Below are positions 51,939-63,591 of a stretch of DNA of 64,000 bases, piece after piece (within the stretch, counting starts at the first letter, position 1; each line of letters begins with the position of its first letter). The position numbers were made by a program, and so were the translations under genes. The notes under the pieces were generated by a model, which saw only the letters and a list, made by a program, of their open reading frames with translations, had not been told where the DNA came from and searched no databases. This stretch comes from Bauldia sp965232525 (GTDB taxonomy: Bacteria > Pseudomonadota > Alphaproteobacteria > Rhizobiales > Kaistiaceae), in assembly GCF_965232525.1 (NCBI RefSeq), contig NZ_OZ246980.1, forward strand, positions 1,178,001-1,242,000, in the 5' to 3' direction.

Positions 51939-53237
51939 GTGGCTACGATCGCAGATATCGTCCTGGATAATTCCGGCGGTGAAGGGCTAGAAGCTTTTGA
52001 CATCTTGCTTGCCGCGCTGCAGGCAATCGATCCGAACCAGACCGGCGTATTGGGCGCCGCCTTCGATCCTAATGAGAACCTAACGGTTTTCGCCCCAACC
52101 GATCAGGCGTTCATCGATCTTGCGAAGGTGATTGACCCGACTGTCACCGACGAGACCGATGCGATCAACGTGCTGGTGGGCGCTTCGGCGGCCCTCTCGC
52201 CGGTCGACAACCCGACGGCATTCCTAGAGAAGGTCGTATCCTACCACATCTCGCCCGGCGAAAAGTCCAAAGCCGAGGTTCAGGCCGAAGACAAGATCGA
52301 CACGCTGGCCGGACTCAACATTAAGCCGTCGGGCGAGATGCTGGGTGACAAGGAACCAGATCTTGCCGACCCGACCTTTGATCCGTCGTTGACAGACCTG
52401 ACAGCCGACAACGGCGTCGTGCATGTCATCGACAAGGTGCTTCTTCCGTTCGACATCCACTTCAATGATGGAGGCCTTCTTGCCGTAGGCAACGGGAATG
52501 ATGCTGTCATCGGCAGCGAACTTCCCGACGTGATTGTCCTGGGGAAGGGTCACGATGTCGCCAATGGCGGCGGCAGCATTGACATCATCAAAGGCAACGG
52601 TGGCCGGGACGTGCTGAACGGCGGCGATGGCAACGATTTCCTGCATGGTGGACGTAAGAAAGATTTCCTGGCCGGGAATGACGGCGACGACAATCTCTTC
52701 GGCAATCGCGGCAAGGACGATCTTTCCGGCGGCGACGGCAACGACTTCGGCCGCGGCGGCCGCGGTAAGGACACCGTCAAAGGCGATGATGGCAATGACC
52801 ACCTGTTCGGCGGCAGGGCCAAGGATATCCTGGTCGGCGGATCTGGCGACGACTTCCTGAAGGGCGGGTCCGGTGCTGACAAGTTTGTCTTCAACCCGAA
52901 CAACCTCGGCGACAGCAACGGTAAAGCCAAAGCGCTGGAGGGAGACGACGTCGTTGCTGACTTCAACATTGCCGAAGGTGACAAGCTGGTGCTCGATATG
53001 TCGAGTTTCGATCAAGGCACGATCGACTCGCTGGCCGCCACCAGTGGCGACCTCAACGAGCTGGAACTGATCGATCTGATCGACGCCAATGTCGTGACGC
53101 TCGGCGCATCCAACGACGGCGACCTGTTGATCGGCCACCCGGTTGGAACGATCGAACTGAACGGGATTCCGTCGGACGTCGATCCGGCGGCTTTGATCCC
53201 GGCGGTGAAGTTCAACTTCGATACCGACTTCGTCTGA
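51939..53237 (+). CDS. Fasciclin domain fused to RTX calcium-binding repeats
   Basis: 432 residues starting with a GTG that follows AGGGAGAG. Residues about 1-170 are a FAS1 domain (LTVFAPTDQAFIDLAKVID, YHISPGEKSKAEV, NGVVHVIDKVLLP). Residues about 185-305 are RTX repeats (GNGGRDVLNGGDGNDFLHGG and so on), and the end resembles a C-terminal RTX module (DDVVADFNIAEGDKLVLDM). There is no signal peptide, consistent with type I secretion, in contrast to its neighbour. A terminator follows. Confidence 0.9.
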   Translation: MATIADIVLDNSGGEGLEAFDILLAALQAIDPNQTGVLGAAFDPNENLTVFAPTDQAFIDLAKVIDPTVTDETDAINVLVGASAALSPVDNPTAFLEKVVSYHISPGEKSKAEVQAEDKIDTLAGLNIKPSGEMLGDKEPDLADPTFDPSLTDLTADNGVVHVIDKVLLPFDIHFNDGGLLAVGNGNDAVIGSELPDVIVLGKGHDVANGGGSIDIIKGNGGRDVLNGGDGNDFLHGGRKKDFLAGNDGDDNLFGNRGKDDLSGGDGNDFGRGGRGKDTVKGDDGNDHLFGGRAKDILVGGSGDDFLKGGSGADKFVFNPNNLGDSNGKAKALEGDDVVADFNIAEGDKLVLDMSSFDQGTIDSLAATSGDLNELELIDLIDANVVTLGASNDGDLLIGHPVGTIELNGIPSDVDPAALIPAVKFNFDTDFV

Positions 53238-53260
53238 TCAGTCTGAACTGAACCAGGAAG

Positions 53261-53293
53261 CGGGTCGCGCGGTCTGCGCGGCCCGTCTTTTTC
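53261..53293 (+). terminator. Rho-independent terminator after the FAS1-RTX gene
   Basis: CGGGTCGCGC pairs with GCGCGGCCCG (one G-U wobble) across a five-base loop and is followed by TCTTTTTCT. It lies 24 bases past the stop codon. Confidence 0.85.
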
Positions 53294-53422
53294 TGTCGCC
53301 GCAATGATCAATCGCCGATCGGCAGTTTCGGATCCTTCGGGCCAGGCGGATTCACCGGGTTCGCCCAAGGACGCTCAAGGTGGTAGAAGTCTCGCTCAGC
53401 ATTTCAACGAGACAAGATCGCC

Positions 53423-54439
53423 ATGACTTCGCCCACGGCGCCGCGCGAATCCGCATCGGTTCATCATCTGCCGAACACGCGGCCGGAGCTGCATCCCGAT
53501 AACCCCGGGATTCCGCTCGATCTCGGGATGGTCGCGCGGGTTCGGGTCAATCTCTCCGCCGTCGAACGCCGGGCGGCGACCCTCCCGACCCGGCGAACGG
53601 TCAAGAAGGAATGGCAGGCCGCCTGGCTGGTGAAGGCGCTCCAGTGTATCGACCTGACCACGCTGTCCGGTGACGATACGAAGGGGCGGGTGGAGCGCCT
53701 GTGCGCAAAGGCGCGGCAGCCGCTCCGCATCGACCTGAAGGAAGCGCTCGGCCTCGGCGACCGGCGGATCACGGTCGCGGCGGTCTGCGTCTACCACCGG
53801 TTCATCGAGACCGCCAAGGCGGCGCTCGCCGGCAGCGATATCCCGGTGGCGGCGGTCTCGACGGCGTTTCCTGCTGGGCTCGCGCCATTCGAGACGCGGC
53901 TCGCCGAGGTGGAAGCGTCGGTCGCAGCCGGTGCCGATGAGATCGACATTGTCATCACCCGCGAGCATGTTCTGAACGGCGACTGGCCGGCCCTCTACGA
54001 GGAGGTAAAAGCCTTCAAGGCTGCTTGCGGGCCCGCGCACATGAAGACGATCCTCGGCACCGGCGATCTCAGGACGCTCCGCAATGTCGGGCGCGCATCG
54101 TTCGTGGCGATGATGGCCGGCACCGATTTCATCAAGACGTCGACTGGCAAGGAAGGGGTCAACGCGACGCTTCCAGTGGCGCTCGTCATGGTTCGCGCGA
54201 TCCGCGCCTATCGCGAGTCGACCGGCCATGTGGTCGGCTTCAAGCCCGCGGGCGGCATCTCGACCGCCAAGGCGGCGATGACCTACCAGTTCCTGATGAA
54301 GGAGGAACTGGGTAACGCCTGGCTGGAGCCGGCGCTATTCCGGTTCGGCGCGTCGTCGCTGCTTGCCGACATCGAGCGCCAGCTCGAATACTTCGTGACC
54401 GGACGCTACGCATCGTTCGATCACCACGCGATCGCCTGA
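53423..54439 (+). CDS. deoC: Deoxyribose-phosphate aldolase
   Basis: A 338-residue class I aldolase. CIDLTTLSGDDTKGRVERLC opens the barrel, DFIKTSTGKEG carries the Schiff-base lysine and VGFKPAGGIST the second lysine. It cleaves 2-deoxyribose-5-phosphate to glyceraldehyde-3-phosphate and acetaldehyde in nucleoside catabolism. It has an N-terminal extension of about 45 residues compared with the E. coli enzyme, as in several alphaproteobacteria. The double aldehyde dehydrogenase gene follows after 15 bases and could oxidise the acetaldehyde. Confidence 0.93.
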   Translation: MTSPTAPRESASVHHLPNTRPELHPDNPGIPLDLGMVARVRVNLSAVERRAATLPTRRTVKKEWQAAWLVKALQCIDLTTLSGDDTKGRVERLCAKARQPLRIDLKEALGLGDRRITVAAVCVYHRFIETAKAALAGSDIPVAAVSTAFPAGLAPFETRLAEVEASVAAGADEIDIVITREHVLNGDWPALYEEVKAFKAACGPAHMKTILGTGDLRTLRNVGRASFVAMMAGTDFIKTSTGKEGVNATLPVALVMVRAIRAYRESTGHVVGFKPAGGISTAKAAMTYQFLMKEELGNAWLEPALFRFGASSLLADIERQLEYFVTGRYASFDHHAIA

Positions 54440-54454
54440 GACGACGGAGGCACC

Positions 54455-56836
54455 ATGTCCGTTGCGGAGATTCTTGACGATCTCGACTACGGCCCCGCGC
54501 CGGAAGGCGATGGCCCGGCCCGGGATTGGCTGAAGCAGCACGACGGCCAGACCGGCCTGTTCATCGACGGCGATTGGCGCCAGCCCAACAGCGGAGCCTG
54601 GTTCGAGACCCGCGACCCGGCGACCGGCGCTGTCCTCGCCAAGGTGGCGGCCGCCGATGCCGCTGACGTCGAGGCCGCCGTCGCGGCTGCGCGCGCCGCG
54701 CAGCCGGAATGGGCGGCGCTGCCCGGGCACGAGCGCGCTCGGTCCCTCTACGCCCTCGCCCGGATGATTCAGAAGAACAGCCGCTTGTTCGCAGTGATCG
54801 AAGCGCTCGACAACGGCAAGCCGATCCGTGAGACCCGGGACATCGATATCCCGCTGGTCGCACGGCACTTCTATCATCACGCCGGTTGGGCGCAGGTGAT
54901 GAAGACCGAGTTTCCCGACCGGGTGCCGGTCGGCGTCTGCGGCCAGATCATTCCCTGGAACTTTCCGCTGTTGATGCTCGCCTGGAAGATCGCGCCGGCG
55001 ATTGCGTTGGGGAACACGGTGGTGTTGAAGCCGGCCGAGTTCACACCACTGACAGCCATCCTGTTCGCCGACATTTGCAGAATGGCAGGGCTGCCCAAGG
55101 GCGTCGTCAATATCGTCACCGGCGACGGGTCGACCGGCGAACTGATCGTCAAGCATCCCGATATCGATAAGCTGGCGTTTACCGGTTCGACCGAAGTCGG
55201 GCGACGGATACGGGAAGCGTCGGCCGGGTCGGGCAAGAGCCTGACGCTGGAACTCGGCGGCAAGTCGCCATTCATCGTCTTCGACGATGCCGATCTCGAC
55301 TCGGCGGTCGAAGGTGTCGTCGATGCCATCTGGTTCAACCAGGGCCAGGTGTGCTGTGCCGGCTCGCGGCTGCTGGTACAGGAATCAGTGCACGACAAGC
55401 TCATCGACAAGCTGAAGCTTCGTCTGGAAACGCTTCGGGTTGGCCAGCCTCTCGACAAGGCGATCGACGTCGGTGCGATTGTCGACCAGGTTCAGCTCGA
55501 TCGGATCAGAGCATTGGTCGAGCAGGGTGCCGAGGAGGGCGCGGAGGTTTTTCAGGCGCCATGCGCGCTGCCGGCCAACGGCTTCTTCTTTCCGCCGACG
55601 TTGATGACCAGCGTTCAGCCGGCATCGACCTGTGCCCGCGTCGAGATCTTCGGCCCGGTGCTCGTCGCCATGTCGTTCCGCACCCCGGATGAGGCGGTGA
55701 CGCTCGCCAACAACAGCGAGTACGGCTTGGCGGCTAGCGTCTGGTCGGAGTCGGTCAACCTCGCGCTTGACATCGCACCGAAGCTGAAATGCGGCGTCGT
55801 CTGGATCAACGCCACCAACCTGTTCGACGCCGGTTCCGGGTTCGGCGGCTACAAGGAGTCCGGATACGGCCGCGAAGGCGGCCGCGAGGGTCTGTCGGCC
55901 TACATGAAGCCCGCCTGGCTCATCGATGCGGAGCCGATTATCGAACCGGCGGAGCAGTCCGCACCGATTGGCATTGCGCCCGTCGATGCCACTGGGATCG
56001 ACCGGACTGCCAAGATGTATATCGGCGGCAAGCAGGCGCGACCTGACGGCGGTTATGCGCGGCCGATCGCCGGTGCCGACGGCGCGCTGATCGGCGAAGT
56101 CGGCGAGGGCAACCGTAAGGACATCCGCAATGCGGTGGAGGCGGCGCGCAAGGCAACCGGATGGGCAGTAGCGAGCGAACACCTGCGCGCGCAGATCCTC
56201 TATTACATTGCGGAAAATCTGGACGCCCGGTCAGCCGAGTTCGCCGTTCGCCTGTCGGCGCTGACCGGCGAAGGCCGCGGCAAGGCGCGGCGTGAAGTCC
56301 GCGTGTCGGTCGACCGGTTGTTCGATTTCGCGGCCTGGGCCGACAAATACGAAGGCGTCGTTCACCGGCCACCGTTCCGGGGCTTGGCGCTGGCGATGAA
56401 TGAGCCGGTCGGTGTTGTCGGCGTCGTCGCACCGGAAACGCCCGGCCTGCTTGGTTTCGTCACACTGATGGCCGGCGCGATTGCCGCCGGCAACACCACC
56501 GTGATCGTCCCGTCGGAAAGTCAGGCGCTGGCCGCCACCGACCTCTACCAGGTGCTGGAGACCTCCGATCTGCCCGGCGGCGTCGTCAATATCATCACCG
56601 GAGACCGTCGCGCGCTTGGGCTTGAGCTCGCCAAACACGACGCGGTCGACGCCATCTGGGCCTTCGGACCGCCGGATCTGGCAGAATCGGTGGAACGGGC
56701 ATCGATCGGAAACTTGAAGCAGACCTGGACCGAGACCGTCGCGCGGCAATGGTACAACGCCAGAATCAGCGGTGGCCGCCAAATCCTTGGCCACGCGACC
56801 CAGGTCAAGAACATCTGGGTGCCTTACGGCGAGTAG
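54455..56836 (+). CDS. ALDH16-type double aldehyde dehydrogenase
   Basis: A 793-residue protein, about the length of ALDH16 proteins and longer than the roughly 500 of normal ALDHs. Residues about 30-505 form a complete ALDH with the glutamate in ELGGKSPF and catalytic C300 in GQVCCAGSR. Residues about 510-793 form a second, shorter ALDH-like part (DGGYARPIAGADGALIGEVGEG, GNTTVIVPSESQALAATDLYQ) that has no catalytic cysteine. In known bacterial ALDH16 the second part shapes the dimer. A GGAGG site precedes the ATG. It forms an operon with deoC. Confidence 0.9.
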   Translation: MSVAEILDDLDYGPAPEGDGPARDWLKQHDGQTGLFIDGDWRQPNSGAWFETRDPATGAVLAKVAAADAADVEAAVAAARAAQPEWAALPGHERARSLYALARMIQKNSRLFAVIEALDNGKPIRETRDIDIPLVARHFYHHAGWAQVMKTEFPDRVPVGVCGQIIPWNFPLLMLAWKIAPAIALGNTVVLKPAEFTPLTAILFADICRMAGLPKGVVNIVTGDGSTGELIVKHPDIDKLAFTGSTEVGRRIREASAGSGKSLTLELGGKSPFIVFDDADLDSAVEGVVDAIWFNQGQVCCAGSRLLVQESVHDKLIDKLKLRLETLRVGQPLDKAIDVGAIVDQVQLDRIRALVEQGAEEGAEVFQAPCALPANGFFFPPTLMTSVQPASTCARVEIFGPVLVAMSFRTPDEAVTLANNSEYGLAASVWSESVNLALDIAPKLKCGVVWINATNLFDAGSGFGGYKESGYGREGGREGLSAYMKPAWLIDAEPIIEPAEQSAPIGIAPVDATGIDRTAKMYIGGKQARPDGGYARPIAGADGALIGEVGEGNRKDIRNAVEAARKATGWAVASEHLRAQILYYIAENLDARSAEFAVRLSALTGEGRGKARREVRVSVDRLFDFAAWADKYEGVVHRPPFRGLALAMNEPVGVVGVVAPETPGLLGFVTLMAGAIAAGNTTVIVPSESQALAATDLYQVLETSDLPGGVVNIITGDRRALGLELAKHDAVDAIWAFGPPDLAESVERASIGNLKQTWTETVARQWYNARISGGRQILGHATQVKNIWVPYGE

Positions 56837-56882
56837 GCGCCAACAGCTCTTGATGGGGTGACGCTCCGAGGGATTCGAACCA

Positions 56883-57188
56883 ATGGCCGACACCGACACC
56901 AAGCGACGAACCAAAGTCGAACCGAAAACCGAGCGGCCGCGCCTGCACAAGGTGATCCTCGTCAATGACGACTACACGCCGCGCGAGTTCGTCGTGATGG
57001 TTCTGAAGGCGGTTTTTCGCACAACGGAGGAGGAGGCCTACTCGGTCATGCTGACCGCCCACCAGAAGGGCGCCTGTGTTGTTGCGGTCTTCGCCAGGGA
57101 CATCGCTGAGTCCAAGGCGACCGAAGCCACCGACCTCGGCAAGAGCGCCGGCTATCCGCTGCTGTTCACCACCGAACCCGAAGAGTAA
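56883..57188 (+). CDS. clpS: ATP-dependent Clp protease adaptor ClpS
   Basis: A 101-residue protein with the ClpS core: HKVILVNDDYTPREFVVMVL, then EEEAYSVMLTAHQKGACVVA and a closing strand. It delivers N-degron substrates to ClpAP. Alphaproteobacteria often have two copies; I cannot tell which this is, though the E-E-E-A variant suggests the second. The clpA gene is not in the window. Confidence 0.88.
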   Translation: MADTDTKRRTKVEPKTERPRLHKVILVNDDYTPREFVVMVLKAVFRTTEEEAYSVMLTAHQKGACVVAVFARDIAESKATEATDLGKSAGYPLLFTTEPEE

Positions 57189-57220
57189 GTGTCGCGGAAC
57201 GGCGCACGCTTCACGCCGGC

Positions 57221-57871
57221 CTACCGCTCCGTAACAGCGAGCCGCGCCGCAAAGGCCGCGAAGGCGGCGGCGAAGGTCCGTTGGATCCATCGTGTCGCCC
57301 GCGCCGAGCTGAGCACCCGATGCCGGATTCCGCTTGCCAGCATGCCGTAGCCGACGAACACCACGAATGTGAGAATCATGAAGATGCCGCTTAACACCGC
57401 AAACCGGGTGACGAAATCCGTTGCGTTGACGGGGATGAACTGCGGCAGGAACGCGGTGAAGAACAACGCCAGCTTGGGGTTGAGAATGTTGATGGCTGCG
57501 CCGCGGACCGCGATCGTCGCCCATGACCAACCTGACTTCTGGTCGGGTTCGGCTTCCGCATCGCTCGACGTAGGCAAAGTGCCCGATCCACGCCACATGT
57601 CCCAGGCGAGGTAGAGCAGATAGGCGATCCCGAGGATCTTGACGATTTGGAATGCGATCACGCTGGTGTGCAGCAGCGTCGCGAGCCCCAGGGCGCTGGC
57701 GGTGAGGCTGGGAACGATGCCGAAGGTGCACCCGAGCGCGGCAGCGACGCTCGCCCGGGCCCCATGTAGTACGCCGATGGACAAGGTGTAGATGACGCCG
57801 GTGCCGGGAGCGAGGACCACAAGGAAAGCGGTCGCTAGATATTCCGGACTGACGAACGCATTGCCTGTCAT
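57221..57871 (-). CDS. LysE/RhtB-family amino-acid exporter
   Basis: 216 residues from the ATG at 57871, with AGAGG at good spacing; a GTG three codons earlier is possible. Six hydrophobic segments and family motifs FLVVLAPGTGVIYTLSIGVLHG and AAINILNPKLALFFTAFLPQF are present. Members export amino acids or derivatives; the substrate is unknown. It is convergent with clpS. Confidence 0.88.
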   Translation of the reverse strand: MTGNAFVSPEYLATAFLVVLAPGTGVIYTLSIGVLHGARASVAAALGCTFGIVPSLTASALGLATLLHTSVIAFQIVKILGIAYLLYLAWDMWRGSGTLPTSSDAEAEPDQKSGWSWATIAVRGAAINILNPKLALFFTAFLPQFIPVNATDFVTRFAVLSGIFMILTFVVFVGYGMLASGIRHRVLSSARATRWIQRTFAAAFAAFAARLAVTER

Positions 57872-58094
57872 CGCTGCCACCTCTTAAGACTCGCCGGCAC
57901 TATGGCAATCAATGCCCGGCGCGGCTAGCCGTTTGTGACCCTCGACACTGCAATGCCGTCGGCTCATCGCTAAGATTGACGAGTGGGTCAGTTTGTCGCC
58001 GTAAGGCGGGCTTTCCGGGCTGACCTACACATAAACTTAACGGGCGGAAGTTAGTACCATTCCCCGATTCGGGGTTTAGGAGCTGGGAAGTCAG

Positions 58095-58571
58095 ATGGCG
58101 GATGTCGTGAAGCGGGCGTTGGTGGTTCTGGTTGCGGTGATGATCTACGGCGCGGCCGGTGCGTGGCTGTCCTCGGTTGTCCCTGCGGGCGCCCAGAGCG
58201 AACCTGCTGACCTGTCGGCGCAGGCGCGCGAGGCGATCACCAATTTCTGGGGCGCGGTGATGAGCAACGATGAGAATGCCGTCGCTGCCGCGATTGCGCC
58301 GGAGTTTCAAATCCAAAGGGCGAACGGCGATCGCTTTGATGCAGCCACTTATCCAACCAGCCAACTTCCCATCATTGCCGAGATGCCGGTTATCGAAGAC
58401 CTCATTGTAACCGGGGACGGGGACGTGGTCGTGACCACCTACAAGATCAACGTCAACGAAACCCTTGACGGCCAGGTGGTTCAGGCCTTTGCGCCGCGTA
58501 TGACGGTGTTTCGCAAGGATGGTGACGACTGGCTCGTCGTCGCACACAGCAACTTCGCGCCGATCCGGTAA
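58095..58571 (+). CDS. Exported NTF2/SnoaL-like protein
   Basis: 158 residues. An N-terminal hydrophobic segment ALVVLVAVMIYGAAGAWLSS is a signal or anchor, and the rest looks like a small NTF2-like barrel (AREAITNFWGAVMSNDENAV, VVVTTYKINVNETLDGQVVQ, FRKDGDDWLVVAHSNFAPI). The reaction is unknown. It is divergent from the LysE gene across about 220 bases. Confidence 0.7.
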   Translation: MADVVKRALVVLVAVMIYGAAGAWLSSVVPAGAQSEPADLSAQAREAITNFWGAVMSNDENAVAAAIAPEFQIQRANGDRFDAATYPTSQLPIIAEMPVIEDLIVTGDGDVVVTTYKINVNETLDGQVVQAFAPRMTVFRKDGDDWLVVAHSNFAPIR

Positions 58572-58783
58572 ATCGAAAGGCGGCGCCACTGGCGTCGTAG
58601 AAGAAGGCCACACCGCTCTTCGCGAGCAGATTTTGGCCTCGCCGATGGCGGGGCTGCTATGCTTTCTCAACCGGTTGACCGTCCGCCGGGGTCATACCCA
58701 CATAATAGGGTCTTCGGCAGGGGTGGCCGAATGGCACTAAACGCTGTATCGATCCCGCCGATTTTTGAAATGCCAAGAAAGCC

Positions 58784-61933
<3,150 letters not shown>

Positions 61934-61957
61934 GGCGGTCGTGCATGGAGGTCGGTG

Positions 61958-62326
61958 ATGGCGAAGAAGGCCGCACTTGCGCCGGCCGACAAGGTTGCGC
62001 TCTATGAGGCAGTAATCGCTGCGATTCCGGGCGTTGAGCGCAAGGGCGCAACGATGCCCTACACCTCCGTCAACGGCCATATGTTCAGCTTTCTGAACAA
62101 AGACGGGCAGATGGGTTTGCGACTTGCCGCCGGCGACCGCGAAGCGTTCCTGGAGCGCCACGACACGGTGCTCTGCGAGGAATACGGCCGGGTGATGAAA
62201 GAATACGTCGCCATCCCGGACGGGCTTTTGTCCGATACGGCGAAACTCAAGCCTTATGTCGAGGCGAGTTTCGCTTATGTCAGCGCGCTGAAACCGAAAC
62301 CGACCAAGCGGAAACCGAAGGCGTGA
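61958..62326 (+). CDS. Small protein, TfoX-N-like (tentative)
   Basis: 122 residues from the ATG at 61958, with GGAGG upstream, 24 bases after ileS. The sequence GVERKGATMPYTSVNGHMFSFLN followed by GLRLAAGDREAFLERH resembles the N-terminal domain of TfoX/Sxy proteins, and the C-terminus is lysine-rich. The match is weak and the function is unknown. Confidence 0.6.
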   Translation: MAKKAALAPADKVALYEAVIAAIPGVERKGATMPYTSVNGHMFSFLNKDGQMGLRLAAGDREAFLERHDTVLCEEYGRVMKEYVAIPDGLLSDTAKLKPYVEASFAYVSALKPKPTKRKPKA

Positions 62327-62358
62327 CGAGGCGCCTCTGTGTTTCCGCCATCGCGATG

Positions 62359-62841
62359 TTATCGGACGTCGGTGACCTGAGGATTGCAGATCTCAGGAGG
62401 ACAGGGACGCGCGTCGATCACCAGCGTAACCTCGCGCAGCTCGCGAACAGGCTCCCCCTCGAGGACCTCGTAGCGAAACCGTAGTCCCGTCCCTTCCACC
62501 TCAGGCGTTGTCAGTTCGACGACAAGCGCCGAAGGAACGTCCTCCCAAACGCCGGATATCACGGCGTTGGGAGGGACATGCGCGAAGCTGTCGCTGCCTT
62601 GGGACCATTGATCCAGGAAATCCTCGACGGAGATGACGTGCGCCTCCCGCATCGGGCGATCTGGGACCGCAAGCAGATGAGCGTCCATGCCTTCGAGCAC
62701 GAGTTCACCGTCCGCCATCGTGGCCATCTGAGCCTGATCCACAAAGAAGAACAGGTTCGGTCCGTCTTCTTCGGCGTGTACCGGCAGAGCAGACGGCCCA
62801 ACAAAGACGGCAAGGGCCAGAAAGCGGAACGGCCGGCGCAT
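62359..62841 (-). CDS. Exported protein of unknown function, coupled to bioY
   Basis: 160 residues from the ATG at 62841, which overlaps the stop of bioY (TGATG). Signal peptide FRFLALAVFVGPSALPVHAEE. The mature part is acidic and beta-rich, with ELVLEGMDAHLLAVPDRPMR, SALVVELTTPEVEGTGLRFR and a C-terminal ARPCPPEICNP containing two cysteines. The family is not recognised. Translational coupling to bioY suggests expression with it. Confidence 0.7.
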   Translation of the reverse strand: MRRPFRFLALAVFVGPSALPVHAEEDGPNLFFFVDQAQMATMADGELVLEGMDAHLLAVPDRPMREAHVISVEDFLDQWSQGSDSFAHVPPNAVISGVWEDVPSALVVELTTPEVEGTGLRFRYEVLEGEPVRELREVTLVIDARPCPPEICNPQVTDVR

Positions 62842-63467
62842 CAGTCTCGGGCTCTGACGAGCCCCCAGATCGCCGGCACGGCCAAGGCCGCGAGCGCGAT
62901 TTTGAGGAGGTCGCCGAGAATAAATGGCGCCACCCCGGCGGTGAAGGCGGTCTGGACGCCAAGACCGGTTGCGCCGTTCGACAAGTTCGCGAACCAAGCG
63001 AGCCAGGCGAACCCGAGCGCGAAGAGGATGACGTCGGCGAAGATCATCACCGCGAAGAGCTTCACGAACGACTGCGACCAGCCCAGGTCCGCTGCCTTAC
63101 CGACCACGTAGGCCAGCACGATGAATCCAGCGAGAAAGCCACCGGTCGGGCCGAGGAAATAGGCCGGTCCGGCGACCGCGGGCGGCGTGTTGGTGAACAC
63201 GGGCAGCCCAAGAGCACCCTCGGCGAAATAGACAAGGACCGTCGCAACCGCCAGGCGCGATCCGTAGCCAGCGGCGATTGCCATGATCGCAAGAGTCTGC
63301 AGCGTGATCGGGACCGGCCAGAACGGGACCTTGATCTTGGCGGAGATCGCGAGAATGGCGGTGCCGACCAACACCAGCAGGACGGCGCCGACCAGTCGGG
63401 TTGCCCCTTCCGGGAGCAGGGTTTCGGCCAGAGCCGCGCGGCCCGTTCCGTTGGATGGCATCGACAT
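62841..63467 (-). CDS. bioY: Biotin transporter BioY
   Basis: A 208-residue membrane protein with six segments, including KVPFWPVPITLQTLAIMAIAAG, GAYFLGPTGGFLAGF-like GPAYFLGPTGGFLAGFIVLA and FILGDLLKIALAALAVPAIW. This is the BioY substrate-binding subunit of the ECF biotin importer, which can also act alone. No bioM or bioN is adjacent. Its upstream region is shared with the divergent eda gene. Confidence 0.93.
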   Translation of the reverse strand: MSMPSNGTGRAALAETLLPEGATRLVGAVLLVLVGTAILAISAKIKVPFWPVPITLQTLAIMAIAAGYGSRLAVATVLVYFAEGALGLPVFTNTPPAVAGPAYFLGPTGGFLAGFIVLAYVVGKAADLGWSQSFVKLFAVMIFADVILFALGFAWLAWFANLSNGATGLGVQTAFTAGVAPFILGDLLKIALAALAVPAIWGLVRARD

Positions 63468-63591
63468 TATGTTCGCGCGCTCCTGGCTGAGTCTTGTGTC
63501 AGAGGTCAGCTATACGGGGAATGAAAAGGCGCGACAAGCGATCCTGCAATTGCACTTTGCAGCCGTCGCTCCGTCCGCTAAAGAGGCGCGC

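Noticed and set aside
56862..56884. Sequence on the minus strand resembling a tRNA T-arm (GGTTCGAATCCCTCGG) before clpS
   Set aside because: No acceptor, D or anticodon arms are found next to it, so a tRNA or an attachment site is not supported.
58715..58740. tRNA-like 5' segment (GGGGTGGCCGAATGGCAC) before ileS
   Set aside because: It resembles the first arms of a tRNA-Ser or tRNA-Leu but nothing after it can form an anticodon arm or T arm.
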